Assembly: GCF_900100385.1 (NCBI RefSeq)
Contig: NZ_FNFC01000001.1
Span: 186,001-250,000, forward strand
DNA from: Halovenus aranensis
GTDB lineage: Archaea; Halobacteriota; Halobacteria; Halobacteriales; Haloarculaceae
Length of the DNA stretch: 64,000 bases
Direction of reading: 5' to 3'
A model generated the notes under the pieces. The model had not been told where the DNA came from, did not search any database, and saw only the letters and a list, made by a program, of their open reading frames with translations. The translations under genes were made by a program, and so were the position numbers. Numbering within the stretch: position 1 is the first letter of the stretch; the number at the start of each line of letters is the position of its first letter. Shown piece by piece: positions 53,212-64,000 of the stretch.

Positions 53212-53862
53212 TCAGTTGTTTGTGAGGCTATCGTCGGCGAGCACGTCTGCCTGGATGTCGGTATCGATATCGAGTTGTTTCACGAGGTCGACGAGGTCGT
53301 GAATCTGTGGGAACGTGTAAACGGTGAGGTCGACGTCGGTGCTGGAGGCGAGAATCTCCGAGTCCAGCACAAAAACGAGGTCTTCGTCGGGCCAGCCGCC
53401 CATCTTCTCGATAATCTTGCTGGTCGGGCCGTAGGTGAACGTGGGAGTTCCCATCCCGATTGTCGTATCGAGGACATTCGCCCAGCCGTCGATGTATCCA
53501 GAGGTCATGATGTTGCCGATTTCCTGGATAGCAGACCGCTCCATGTCGGTAAAGCCCTGTGAGTCGCCTTCACCGCCGCCGGGAATCATCGACTGAGCGA
53601 GTTGCTTGCTGTCTTCGGGGTCGAGAACGAACAGGACGTACCCGTTCGGCGGGTCGGTCAACTCGACGAAGATGCCGACCTGTTTCGTGTCACCGAGATG
53701 TGTCTTGACGTCCTCCATGTGGAGAAAATTGATTTTCGCGACCTCGATTTCCGCGTCCAGTCCGGCCATCTGGTTGAGGCTGCTGGCGACCTGCCGGGAC
53801 CCCTCCTTGGAGATTTTGTTGAAGACCTCCAATTTCCGGACATCAACCTTCATACTGCTCAT
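53212..53862 (-). CDS. cheC: CheC-family chemotaxis protein (single phosphatase site)
   Basis: A 216-residue protein of the CheC/FliY fold. The second active site is intact, SAIQEIGNIMTSGYIDGW, with the catalytic Glu and Asn. The first site, which should read EIGN-like, is replaced by FNKISKEGSRQVASSLNQM, with Lys at both key places. So it is a one-site CheC, as for some haloarchaeal CheC paralogues. It would dephosphorylate CheY-P in taxis adaptation, or act as a scaffold with CheD. It fits the htrII/sop2 theme. Confidence 0.9.
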   Translation of the reverse strand: MSSMKVDVRKLEVFNKISKEGSRQVASSLNQMAGLDAEIEVAKINFLHMEDVKTHLGDTKQVGIFVELTDPPNGYVLFVLDPEDSKQLAQSMIPGGGEGDSQGFTDMERSAIQEIGNIMTSGYIDGWANVLDTTIGMGTPTFTYGPTSKIIEKMGGWPDEDLVFVLDSEILASSTDVDLTVYTFPQIHDLVDLVKQLDIDTDIQADVLADDSLTNN

Positions 53863-53903
53863 GTGTCTCGTCTATGCGGCCCGGCCCTCCTAAAGACTCG
53901 GGT

Positions 53904-54368
53904 CTACGAATCGACGCCTTCGCGCGTCTTGACCGCCATCCCGGTCTCGAAGGCGAGCATCCCCTCCCCCGAAAGCTCTGCCCGTCCGACACCGAGCAGT
54001 CGTCCGTCTTCGTGTACGACGAGTACCTCGTCGCGCGGTCGGATTGCCTCGTCTGCGCGCACGACGAACTTGGCGAAGACGTTACGGCCCTCTCTGACGA
54101 ACGGCTCGCTCTCGTCGTCGACGACGACTCGATACGACGACGCCGGTAGGCCGCTGTCGAGGCGCTGGCCGCCTGCGATGCCTAACCTGAAGCGCCCGTC
54201 GCGCTCGTAGGTCGCGATGCGCCCGCTGTCGGCGTGAATCTGGCGGGGCCGTCCCGAACTCGTCCGCGTCAGCTCGAGTGACTCCTCCTGTGGAAACAAC
54301 GCCTCGCCTGCCTCAGGGCCGAACTGGTACCGGGCGACCGTTCTGAGGTCGTCGATAGCTGCTGTCAT
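53904..54368 (-). CDS. PUA-domain protein
   Basis: A 154-residue protein with a C-terminal PUA domain (NVFAKFVVRADEAIRPRDEVLVVHEDGRLLGVGRA), an RNA-binding fold frequent in archaeal tRNA/rRNA modification enzymes. The N-terminal 70 residues have no assigned catalytic domain. It directly abuts the small membrane protein gene upstream (stop to start), so they share an operon. Confidence 0.82.
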   Translation of the reverse strand: MTAAIDDLRTVARYQFGPEAGEALFPQEESLELTRTSSGRPRQIHADSGRIATYERDGRFRLGIAGGQRLDSGLPASSYRVVVDDESEPFVREGRNVFAKFVVRADEAIRPRDEVLVVHEDGRLLGVGRAELSGEGMLAFETGMAVKTREGVDS

Positions 54369-54590
54369 CTATACCTGTTGTCTCGTCTCCTCGCTTTCGG
54401 CGTTTTCGATTGCCTGTCCAAGGATGTACGGCGTCACGACGGCATCCACGGCCGCAATTGCGACCATGAGGCCGGTAAGAAGCGTGTCATCGACAACCAA
54501 GACAGCGACGACCACAATTGTCAGAGAACTCATTAGCCCAAGCATCACTCGGACGTTTGGGTTTGCAAGCGGGTTTTCTTCAGGGTCCAT
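54369..54590 (-). CDS. Small two-span membrane protein
   Basis: A 73-residue protein with two membrane segments (about residues 13-33 and 36-56). Promoter: minus-strand ATTTTTATT at 54614-54622. It is the first gene of an operon with the PUA protein. No family is recognised. Confidence 0.65.
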   Translation of the reverse strand: MDPEENPLANPNVRVMLGLMSSLTIVVVAVLVVDDTLLTGLMVAIAAVDAVVTPYILGQAIENAESEETRQQV

Positions 54591-54613
54591 ATCGAGTAAT
54601 GACAATCGTACGG

Positions 54614-54622
54614 AATAAAAAT
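54614..54622 (-). promoter_or_regulatory. TATA box of the small membrane protein/PUA operon
   Basis: Minus-strand ATTTTTATT, 24-32 nt before the ATG at 54590. Confidence 0.5.
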
Positions 54623-54704
54623 AGCTGTGTTGTCTCGTCGGTTTCGGGGTATCGCTCTGGCCCCGCTGTCGCTGTGTAGCTGGCGAAACCGAATCCAAAG
54701 ACAG

Positions 54705-54713
54705 TTTTATATA
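54705..54713 (+). promoter_or_regulatory. TATA box of the DUF420 gene
   Basis: TTTTATATA, 19-27 nt before the ATG at 54732. Confidence 0.6.
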
Positions 54714-54731
54714 CAGTCCTCATCTCCCGCT

Positions 54732-55391
54732 ATGTCCGTCGCTCACACGCTCAAATCGAGTGCACGCGACCGTCCGGTGGCGGTGACTGTGGCGGTGACG
54801 GTACTGGGGTACGGGCTCGTCATCGGAACCTTTCTGGGTATCATCGACTTCTACCCGGACCTCTCGAAAGGGACCGTCGACTTGCTGACTCACCTCATCG
54901 CAATTATCAATACCGGTGCTCTAGCCGCGCTCGTGGCTGGTGTCTACTTCATCTCCCAGCGCGAGATTACGAAACACGCGACCTCGATGCTGATAGCGTT
55001 CTCGCTCATCCTGCTGTTTCTGGTCGTCTACGTCTTCCGCGTGGGTGGGGGTGAAACCAAGGCTATCGTCGCACCGGACCTAGTGACGACCGTCTACCGG
55101 GCGATGCTCGCGATTCACATCCTCCTCTCTATCGTTTCGGTTCCGGTGGTCGTGTACGCTGTCGTCTTGGGGTTGACGCGGACCCCGGCAGAACTGGCGG
55201 AGTCCCTCAAGTCGACGGTCGGCCGTCTCGCCGCCAGCGCGTGGATTCTCAGCCTCGCACTCGGCATCATCACCTACTTCATGCTGAATCACGTTTACGA
55301 CTCCGAGCCGCTGAATTCGGTGGTCTTTCTCGGCGCTGTCGGGCTTCGACCGGCCCTTAGCGACGGTCTCGCGTCGCTGTTCGACGACTGA
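54732..55391 (+). CDS. DUF420 membrane protein
   Basis: A 219-residue protein with about five spans. The pattern (RDRPVAVTVAVTVLGYG, ISQREITKHATSML, AIHILLSIVSVPVVVYAV) is that of DUF420, small heme/copper-oxidase-associated membrane proteins with conserved histidines. It may assist cytochrome oxidase assembly. No oxidase gene is in the window. Confidence 0.85.
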   Translation: MSVAHTLKSSARDRPVAVTVAVTVLGYGLVIGTFLGIIDFYPDLSKGTVDLLTHLIAIINTGALAALVAGVYFISQREITKHATSMLIAFSLILLFLVVYVFRVGGGETKAIVAPDLVTTVYRAMLAIHILLSIVSVPVVVYAVVLGLTRTPAELAESLKSTVGRLAASAWILSLALGIITYFMLNHVYDSEPLNSVVFLGAVGLRPALSDGLASLFDD

Positions 55392-55410
55392 GACCGGCAG
55401 CACGTTCACA

Positions 55411-56334
55411 TTAGTCGCGCCATTTCACCAGCCCGTAGAGGTACCCAACCCCGACGAGCCCGGTCAGCACGAACAACATGACAAACTGGAGTAACTTCGA
55501 TACCGTGGGACCGCGGGCTAGTGACCCGAGGCGTGACGGGACGGTATCGAACAACAACTCGCCGAGAAACTCCGTTTCCTTGTCCGTCGAGTCCTCGGTG
55601 ACAATCGTCTCCATCGCTCGCTTGGAGTACCCCTGCCAGAACGCCCGTTCGAGCAGCCAGCGTAACTCTGTCCGATACGCGAAGACTTTGTGGCCAACCT
55701 CCGCGTCGGCGTTGTAGACGACGCCGCGGCCGTACTCCTCGCGCATACGGGCACAGAACTCCGTTTCGTGGGCCTGCAAGTTCGCTTCGCCCTGCCGGCC
55801 GACCTGTGTCTCGAATCCGCCGAGTTCGTCGAGGACCCACGTTCGAAACGAGATATTCGAGCCGAAGGTGTTCCGCACTTCTTCGCCGTCCTCTGCGAAT
55901 CCCGGTCGATTGACACCGACCAGCCAGTAGAACTCCGCCGGTAGGAAGCTCGGCTTGCCTGCTACCCAACGCGGCGTCATCCGGCCGCCGGCGGCGATTG
56001 CATCCGTCGATTCGTAGACCGTGACGAGCTCTTCGACCCACCGCTCGTCTGCGACGGCGTCGTCGTCGATGAGCGCGACCACGTCGCCGGTGACGTACTC
56101 TAAGGCGTTGTTGCGACTCCCCGAGAGTCCGACGTTCTCGTCGTTACAGTGTGTCGTTACGTTCGAGACGTGGCCGTAGTCCTCGACGACGCGATCATAG
56201 AGCGTCTCGTTCCCGTCGACGACGAGAATCAGTTCGATATCGTCGTAGGTCTGTGTTCGGATGCTCTCGACGGCTTCACAGAAGTGGTCGTACACGTCGG
56301 CGGAGTAGGTGCAGATGACGACCGAGACCTTCAT
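55411..56334 (-). CDS. GT2 family glycosyltransferase, AglG-like
   Basis: A 307-residue GT-A enzyme: MKVSVVICTYSADVYDHF, DIELILVVDGNE, DVVALIDDDAVADERW (the DxD motif) and a C-terminal membrane helix (LLQFVMLFVLTGLVGVGYLY). Length and pattern match the AglG group that adds glucuronic acid to dolichol phosphate-linked glycan in haloarchaeal N-glycosylation. It lies alone and not in an agl cluster. Promoter: minus-strand AATATTTAT at 56360-56368. Confidence 0.88.
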   Translation of the reverse strand: MKVSVVICTYSADVYDHFCEAVESIRTQTYDDIELILVVDGNETLYDRVVEDYGHVSNVTTHCNDENVGLSGSRNNALEYVTGDVVALIDDDAVADERWVEELVTVYESTDAIAAGGRMTPRWVAGKPSFLPAEFYWLVGVNRPGFAEDGEEVRNTFGSNISFRTWVLDELGGFETQVGRQGEANLQAHETEFCARMREEYGRGVVYNADAEVGHKVFAYRTELRWLLERAFWQGYSKRAMETIVTEDSTDKETEFLGELLFDTVPSRLGSLARGPTVSKLLQFVMLFVLTGLVGVGYLYGLVKWRD

Positions 56335-56359
56335 CACTCGCTCTTTTCCCGGTTTCCCG

Positions 56360-56368
56360 ATAAATATT
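56360..56368 (-). promoter_or_regulatory. TATA box of the AglG-like gene
   Basis: Minus-strand AATATTTAT, 26-34 nt before the ATG at 56334. Confidence 0.55.
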
Positions 56369-56390
56369 GTGAAGCGCGACACCGCCGTTA

Positions 56391-58417
56391 TTAGTCTGTG
56401 ACGAACTCGACGCCGGTCACCTCGAAGCGAGCGCCCCCATCGGCGCTCTCGGTGACTGCAATCTCCCAGCCGTGTGCCACGACGACTTGCTTGACGATAC
56501 CGAGGCCGAACCCCGTCCCCTCATCAGAGGTCGAGTAGCCGGTCTCGAACACCGTCTTCCGGTCGGATTCCTCGATACCAGCGCCGTCGTCGGCGATATA
56601 GAAGCCACGACCCTCCAGGATTCCGACGGAGACAGTCACGTCGTCGCCGCCATGTTCGACTGCGTTTCGGACGAGATTTTCGAGCAACTGCTGGAGACGG
56701 TTCCTGTCTGCCTGGATGCGAGCGGTGTCGACGGTATCGATGGTGGCCGCCGCGGTATCGACGGTCCGCCAGCATCGCTCGACGAGCTCGCCGAGGGCGA
56801 CCGGCTCCATCTCGCCGATGTGCTCTCCCTGGCGCGCCATCGTGAGCAGGTCCTCGATGAGGACGTCCATCCGCTCGTGTGCCTGCGCGACTGCGTCGAG
56901 GTGGCCGCTGTCGCACTCGTCTTGTGCCAGTTCGAGTTGGAGGCCGGCCACGTTCAGCGGGTTCCGAAGGTCGTGACTGATGACGCTGGCGAACTCGTCG
57001 AGCTGGTCGTTTTGCCGTGCCAGCTCGTCTCGGCGGTCCTGCAGCTTGGTCTTTTGCTGTTGGTCCTGCAGGGCAGTTTCGGCTGCCGTCGCAAGAATGC
57101 GAGCGAGGAATTCGTCGGTTTCGTCGAAGACTCCCGGGGTCGTATCACCGACCGCAATTGTCCCGAACTCGCCTATTGGAAGGTGCATGAGGCTTCGTAC
57201 TCCGGTGTCCTGGTCGACGGCGTATTTGAGCTCCTCGATGTCGTCGTAGACCCGAACCTCACCGGCCTCGAAGGCCACCCAGTTTAGGTTCCGTCCCTCT
57301 GGAGTGAACACTGTCCGTTCTGGCAGTATCTCCGGGACAATCGCGCTCATCGCCGTCGGAACCAGCCCGCCGGCCTGTTCGTCGTAGAGCCGGACAGAGA
57401 CAATCGAGAAGTCGAGAACGTTTTCGGCAGCGTCGACGACGTGCTCGGCAATTTCCTGTTCCGAGTCGGCCCGGACGAGCTTCCGGGTCGCCTCGTGCAG
57501 CATTTCGAGCCGACGCTGACGCGTTCGTAGGGTCTGCTCGCGCTCGACGCGGTCGAGGGCCACTTCGAGGTAGTTCGCCAGCACTTCGACGAGTCTGTTG
57601 TCTGTCTCGCTGAATGCGTCTTTCTCGGGCGAAGAGACGACGAACAGCCCGCGGTCGCCGAGCGGATGCAAAATCGCGCTCTCGGCCGGGCTCGCCTCTG
57701 TCAGGCGGTCGGATGCGGGAAGTGAATCGATGCAGACAGACTCGCCGTTGTCGACGACCTCCCACGCGAGTGCGTCGGTCGACCCCGGTGAGGCGTCCCG
57801 CTCAAAAACCGGGAGACTGTCGAACAGTTCTGGAACCGTGGCCGCCGACGCAACTGGCTCCAGGCGGGTTTCCGCGTCGTTCGCGAGGTTGACGCCGCTG
57901 AGTGGCGCCCCGATGATGTTGTCTGCCGCAGTGACAGCACAGTTTGCCGTCTCCTCAACAGTCTCGGTGTACATCAACTCTCGGGTCCGTTCGCGCAGCT
58001 GCTCTAGCTTGCGCTGGGCGTCGTAGCGGTCGACCGCATTTGCGATTCGATTGGCGAGGACAGTATACTGCTCGGGGCCGCTCTCTTTCTGGAGGTAGTC
58101 TGTCACCCCCGCGGAAATCGCTTCGCTGGCGATTGTCTCGCTTCCTTTCCCGGTGAACAGGATGAACGGGATGTCCGGATACTCCGCTCTGACCGTTTTG
58201 AGAAACTCGATACCGTCCTCACCAGGCATGTCGTAGTCGGAGACCACACAGTCGTACTCCTGTTCGTGCAGGCGCGCTCTCCCGTCCGCCGTGCTCGTTG
58301 CCGTATCGACGACGAACCGCTCGTCGGCTTCTCCAGCAGAGAGACCGTCAACTCCCTGAAGCTGGCGTTGTCGTCGACGTGAAGAACAGAGATGGTGCCG
58401 GCGGCGGACTGGGCCAT
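56391..58417 (-). pseudogene. Response-regulator / GAF / histidine-kinase hybrid, frameshifted near its start
   Basis: The kinase reads in one frame from 56391 to about 58328: receiver core CVVSDYDMPGEDGIEFLK, two GAF domains, HisKA SVISHDLRNPL, and HATPase NLVRNAVEHGGDD, DDGAGIEE and GFGLGIVK. The true N-terminus (MAQSAAGTISVLHVDDNASFREL) is in a different frame and runs from the ATG at 58417 to about 58331. One missing base near 58329-58331 joins VSLLE to ADERFVVDTA. With it restored, a normal protein of about 675 residues results. So it is either a sequencing error or a recently broken gene. A TATA (58439-58448) supports the 58417 start. Confidence 0.85.
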
Positions 58418-58438
58418 TTGGTATTTGTTCAGGTACTA

Positions 58439-58448
58439 CATATAAAAA
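58439..58448 (-). promoter_or_regulatory. TATA box of the hybrid kinase gene
   Basis: Minus-strand TTTTTATATG, 22-31 nt before the ATG at 58417. Confidence 0.55.
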
Positions 58449-58529
58449 TCTTCGACGTAGTCGGAGCGGGAACTGTCCGGCAACGCTCTGTGATGGGGGC
58501 GATGCCAATTCTCATTTCCAACCCGATAA

Positions 58530-60782
<2,253 letters not shown>

Positions 60783-60864
60783 CGACACCCGGCGGTCGGA
60801 GACCTGTCGTACGCGGCCGTTTTCTGTTCGGAAAGACTAACCGAACCTGCGTCGTAGCGATGGT

Positions 60865-61764
60865 ATGCAGATACTCGTGTTAGGCGCGACTGGGTTCGTC
60901 GGTCAGTCGCTCGTCCCCGCACTGCTGGAAGCGGGCCACGAGGTCCGGGCGCTCTCTCGGAACCGAGAACGCGCAACCGCGATGCTCGACTCTCGCGTCG
61001 AGGTAGTCGAGGGTGACGTTCTCGACGCACCGACTCTCGACGGTGCCTTCGAGGGAATCGACCTGGCGTATTACCTGGTCCACTCGATGAGTGCCGGTGA
61101 CCAGTACGAACAACGCGATAGACGCGGTGCCGACAACGTGGCCGCGGCAGCGAGCGAGGCCGACGTCGACCGCCTCGTCTATCTCGGCGGACTCGGCGAG
61201 ACCGGCAACGACCTCTCGACACACCTCGCCTCCCGCCGTGAGGTCGAGCGTCGACTCGCGGAAGGGGCCTACGAGCTAACGACGTTCCGGGCCGCGATTA
61301 TCGTCGGTGCCGGTAGCGAAAGCTTCGAGATGGTCCGCCAGATGGTCAAGCGGATTCCGGTCATGATTACGCCGACCTGGGTCCGGACGCCGGCACAGCC
61401 GATCGCTATCAGTGACGTGGTCGCCTACCTGTCTAAAGCCGCAACAGAGCCCGAGACGGCCGGAATGACACTCGAAATCGGCGGCCCGGAGGTCATCTCT
61501 TACGAGGAGATGATGCGCCGGACGGCCGCGGTGATGGGTCGCCGGCTGTACGTCTTCCCGGTTCCCTTTCTCACGCCGAAAATCTCGGTCTACTGGATTG
61601 ACCTCGTCACCGATACGCCGCCCAGTATCTCGCATCCGTTGATAGAGGGACTCAAGAATCCGGTTGTGGTGACCGACGAGACGGCACAGGAACGTTTCGA
61701 CGTGGAGTTGACACCCTTCGACGAGGCGGTCGAAACCGCAGTAACGAGCGCGCGGTCGACATGA
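60865..61764 (+). CDS. NmrA/SDR-type NAD(P)-binding reductase
   Basis: A 299-residue protein with an N-terminal Rossmann fold (ILVLGATGFVGQSLVPALLEAG). The extended region includes AYYLVHSMSAGDQYEQRDR and a substrate-side helix pair. It belongs to the atypical SDRs (NmrA/DUF2867-like), which often lack the catalytic Tyr. Substrate unknown. It overlaps the next gene by 4 nt. Confidence 0.85.
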   Translation: MQILVLGATGFVGQSLVPALLEAGHEVRALSRNRERATAMLDSRVEVVEGDVLDAPTLDGAFEGIDLAYYLVHSMSAGDQYEQRDRRGADNVAAAASEADVDRLVYLGGLGETGNDLSTHLASRREVERRLAEGAYELTTFRAAIIVGAGSESFEMVRQMVKRIPVMITPTWVRTPAQPIAISDVVAYLSKAATEPETAGMTLEIGGPEVISYEEMMRRTAAVMGRRLYVFPVPFLTPKISVYWIDLVTDTPPSISHPLIEGLKNPVVVTDETAQERFDVELTPFDEAVETAVTSARST

Positions 61765-62462
61765 GCGACGACCGCGCACTCGGCGAGGCTGAGTGGGTCT
61801 ACGAGAGTATCGTCCGCAGCGTCCCGGGAATCAACACCTCCCGAAGCGTGGCGCTCGTGGCGCAGTTACTCGGCTTCGAGGCCGCGATTCTCGTCCTCGC
61901 TATCTGGTACGACCTCCCGCAGGCTGCCGTCGCTGGGACAGTCGCTGTCTTGGTCTCTGTTGCGGGCAGTGCGTTCATGCTCGGGCTCTCACGGGTCATC
62001 CGCCGCGAAGACGCTCCGCCTGCCTACCGGCAGCTACTCTTTGGCTCTCATATCGAAATCGTCCTGGGGCTTATGGCGTTTTTCGCACTGGTGGTCTACG
62101 TCTTCGTCCACGACCCCCGGCAGGGTGGTGAGTCGCTGCTCACTGCCGTTCTCGGGGACCGGCCCCCAGCCGCGTTTACGTTCCTGCTTCTCGTGGTCAG
62201 CTGGGACGTTATGTACCGAATTGGCGTGGGATGGTGGGCGAGTCTCGTCGGACTGTGGCGGACCTACTGCTACGGTGACGACCTGCCATACGAGACGTGT
62301 ACCAGGCTGCGTCGACTCGACGCCGCAACGATTGGCTTTGCTGCGTTCCAACTCATCTTTCTGCCCCTGCTCGTCGGACACCCGCTGCTCCAGGCCGCGG
62401 TCGTCGGGCACGCGGTCGCGGTGGCGGCCGTCTCTGGGCTGTCGGTGCTGCTTCTCCGGTAG
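61761..62462 (+). CDS. Haloarchaeal multi-span membrane protein (DUF7530-like)
   Basis: A 233-residue protein with about six spans (LVAQLLGFEAAILVLAIWY, LLFGSHIEIVLGLMAFFALVV and others). It resembles a haloarchaea-specific family known to me as DUF7530; I hold this loosely. It overlaps the NmrA-like gene by 4 nt, so both are translated together; a membrane-bound reductase partner is one idea. Confidence 0.7.
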   Translation: MSDDRALGEAEWVYESIVRSVPGINTSRSVALVAQLLGFEAAILVLAIWYDLPQAAVAGTVAVLVSVAGSAFMLGLSRVIRREDAPPAYRQLLFGSHIEIVLGLMAFFALVVYVFVHDPRQGGESLLTAVLGDRPPAAFTFLLLVVSWDVMYRIGVGWWASLVGLWRTYCYGDDLPYETCTRLRRLDAATIGFAAFQLIFLPLLVGHPLLQAAVVGHAVAVAAVSGLSVLLLR

Positions 62463-62594
62463 TACGGGGGTGTTCTCGACTCGCACTGGCTCTGTGACGA
62501 CCTTGCCGGTTTCAGCCGGGATAGACACGCTTTTGAGCCGCGATGGCATTCACGTGTGTATGCCTGCGCTCGACGGCAGCACGGAGGTGTATCG

Positions 62595-63563
62595 ATGACG
62601 ACCGACCTCACCGAAATTACGGTTATCGGAGGGGACAAGACTGGGCTGATTGCTCGTGTCACCACACTGCTGTTCGAGCGCGGAATCAACATCGAGGACC
62701 TCGACCAGGCGGTCCGTGACGGCCTGTTCCGGATGTCGATGCGAGTCGACACCGAGGAGATGACTTGCGACCCGGACGAACTCCGGAGCGCGCTGCTCGA
62801 GTTGGGCCGTGAACTGGGCGTCGACATCCAGGTCCGGTTTCCGAGTGACCGCGAGACCCAGCGGATTGCGGTCTGTGTCACCAAGGAGTCCCACTGTCTG
62901 GAGGGGCTCATGGAGGCCGCAGATGGCGGCGACCTCGATGTCGAAATCGCTGCTGTCATCAGCAACCGCGGAACGCTCCGGCATCTGGTCGAACCGACCG
63001 ATATCCCCTTCTACGATATCGGCGACGGCAAAGGCTCGCCCGACGAGGACCGCATGCTCGACATCTTGGCCGAACACGATATCGACCTGATCGTACTGGC
63101 GCGGTATATGCGCATCCTCGGTCCGAAAATCGTCTTCCGGTACGAGGACCGTATCATCAATATCCACCCGAGCCTGCTCCCCGCGTTCCCGGGGGCGGCC
63201 GCTTACCGCCAGGCAAAAGAAGAGGGTGTCCGCATCGGCGGCGTCACCGCACACTACGTGACCACCGACCTCGACCAGGGGCCGATTATCACCCAGCGCG
63301 CGTTCGACATTCCGGACGACGCCGCGATCGACGATATCAAGGCGCGCGGCCAGCCGCTCGAAGTCGAGGCGCTGCTGGAAGCCGTCGACCTTCATACGGA
63401 CGACGCGGTCGCCGTCCACCGCGGGCGGACGAGTCTCCGTGACGGGGCCGACTCCGGGGAGTACCAGCTCGGATTACCCGAGACTGCCCAAGAAGAGAAC
63501 CCGACACAGCCGGTCGACGCCGCGCTTGACCGCGGTGACGCGCCAAACGCTGCCGACGACTAG
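62595..63563 (+). CDS. purU: Formyltetrahydrofolate deformylase
   Basis: A 322-residue protein: N-terminal ACT domain (TEITVIGGDKTGLIARVTTLLFE), then the formyltransferase-like domain with catalytic AAVISNRGTL (Asn), NIHPSLLPAFPG (His) and VTTDLDQGPII (Asp). It hydrolyses 10-formyltetrahydrofolate to formate and THF, feeding formate-dependent purine synthesis. It is about 40 residues longer than bacterial PurU, the extra being an acidic tail after GRTSLRDG. Confidence 0.93.
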   Translation: MTTDLTEITVIGGDKTGLIARVTTLLFERGINIEDLDQAVRDGLFRMSMRVDTEEMTCDPDELRSALLELGRELGVDIQVRFPSDRETQRIAVCVTKESHCLEGLMEAADGGDLDVEIAAVISNRGTLRHLVEPTDIPFYDIGDGKGSPDEDRMLDILAEHDIDLIVLARYMRILGPKIVFRYEDRIINIHPSLLPAFPGAAAYRQAKEEGVRIGGVTAHYVTTDLDQGPIITQRAFDIPDDAAIDDIKARGQPLEVEALLEAVDLHTDDAVAVHRGRTSLRDGADSGEYQLGLPETAQEENPTQPVDAALDRGDAPNAADD

Positions 63564-63630
63564 AGGGTCGAAGCGGCGTGTCAGTACCGCGAGACAAACC
63601 TGCAGACAGCACTAAGAGACGGGTGCCGAG

Positions 63631-63906
63631 TCACTTTCCGGGTGCAACCTGTGGGTTTTGTCTGCAAGACGACTGTGCCCTCGTCTGTCGCTGTGTGACG
63701 AGTCTGGCGACGTGGCCGTACAGACGCTCACCGACTCTGACGCCGACGACACCAGCTACCGCTCCCATCACGAGGGCTGGTGCAGTCATGACCGCGACCA
63801 GCACCGGGAACACCAGTATCGTCCCGAGGAATCCCTCGACCGTCCAGTTCTCGCGGTACTCGTGGTGCCGTTTCGATCCCGTGGCCGAATGTGGTGTCTG
63901 TCTCAT
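63631..63906 (-). CDS. Small membrane protein, unknown
   Basis: A 91-residue protein with a basic N-terminus, two close hydrophobic segments (about 24-62), and a basic tail with one cysteine. I do not recognise it. A TATA-like CACTTATG lies about 27 nt before the ATG (63906) on the minus strand. The remainder to the window edge (63907-64000) shows no gene. Confidence 0.5.
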   Translation of the reverse strand: MRQTPHSATGSKRHHEYRENWTVEGFLGTILVFPVLVAVMTAPALVMGAVAGVVGVRVGERLYGHVARLVTQRQTRAQSSCRQNPQVAPGK

Positions 63907-64000
63907 CGTATCTATCCCAATGGTCTATCTCCACATAAGTGTAATCAGAATTAAGCTTCTGTAACAAGCGTTACTGAAAACCTCTTCTGTCCTGCTGGGC

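Overview
The window is a chromosomal stretch of a halophilic archaeon (class Halobacteria). The evidence is the very acidic, Asp/Glu-rich proteome, the high GC of most genes, tRNA genes of archaeal form, and TATA boxes about 25-30 nt upstream of many start codons (leaderless-type promoters). Marker genes agree: archaeal ribosomal proteins, TFB, aEF-1beta, TiaS, RNase P protein 4, sensory rhodopsin II with HtrII, and F420/methanopterin enzymes. The genus cannot be fixed from the sequence alone. No insertion sequence, integrase, CRISPR array or replication origin was recognised. The left edge cuts a ribosomal protein gene; the right edge lies in intergenic sequence.

Layout. 0-6 kb: rpl39e-rpl31e operon, a Tat lipoprotein, RNA ligase-like ThpR, a TPR protein with a DUF424 gene, SufS cysteine desulfurase behind a perfect inverted repeat, an aldo/keto reductase and an enolase-superfamily enzyme. 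6-9 kb: the phototaxis pair htrII-sop2. 9-14 kb: a hydroxyacyl-CoA dehydrogenase-like protein, a tiny zinc-finger protein followed by aEF-1beta, NAD synthetase, tRNA-Gly and an ABC-2-like exporter. 14-20 kb: tRNA-Ser with a tRNA-like structured element beside it, small membrane proteins, an intergenic region with four dyads that serves a 53-aa protein, convergent dpsA, then a thiamine-binding protein and Mch. 20-25 kb: a membrane protein joining a nuclease-like domain to a PQQ-type propeller, TFB, an MscS channel, YhbY and RNase P protein 4. 25-29 kb: an accessory patch of two secreted proteins with AT-richer sequence. 29-34 kb: Mer and CofE (F420-linked C1 metabolism), a multidrug-type ABC exporter and an AhpD-like protein. 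34-42 kb: a duplicated-domain surface protein in one operon with a MacB/LolCD-like ABC transporter, a PRC-barrel protein facing a TrkA-N/DHH phosphoesterase, an MscS-like membrane protein and tRNA-Lys. 42-55 kb: UbiA-type prenyltransferase, GNAT, HTH regulators, TiaS, glycosyltransferases, phosphoglycerate kinase, CheC and PUA/DUF420 proteins. 55-64 kb: an AglG-like glycosyltransferase, a frameshifted response-regulator/histidine-kinase hybrid, KatG, an NmrA-type reductase and PurU.

Functional threads: light and chemical taxis (SRII, HtrII, CheC); iron and oxidative stress (SufS, DpsA, a candidate DtxR-type operator, KatG, AhpD-like); one-carbon and F420 metabolism (Mch, Mer, CofE, PurU); cell-surface assembly (several lipoproteins, PKD/CARDB-type proteins, GT2/GT4/DUF2298 enzymes, ABC exporters). 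The best leads for new biology are the regulatory hub at 16.9-17.1 kb, the tRNA-like element at 14.2 kb, the nuclease-like/propeller membrane protein, and the surface-protein/ABC operon.
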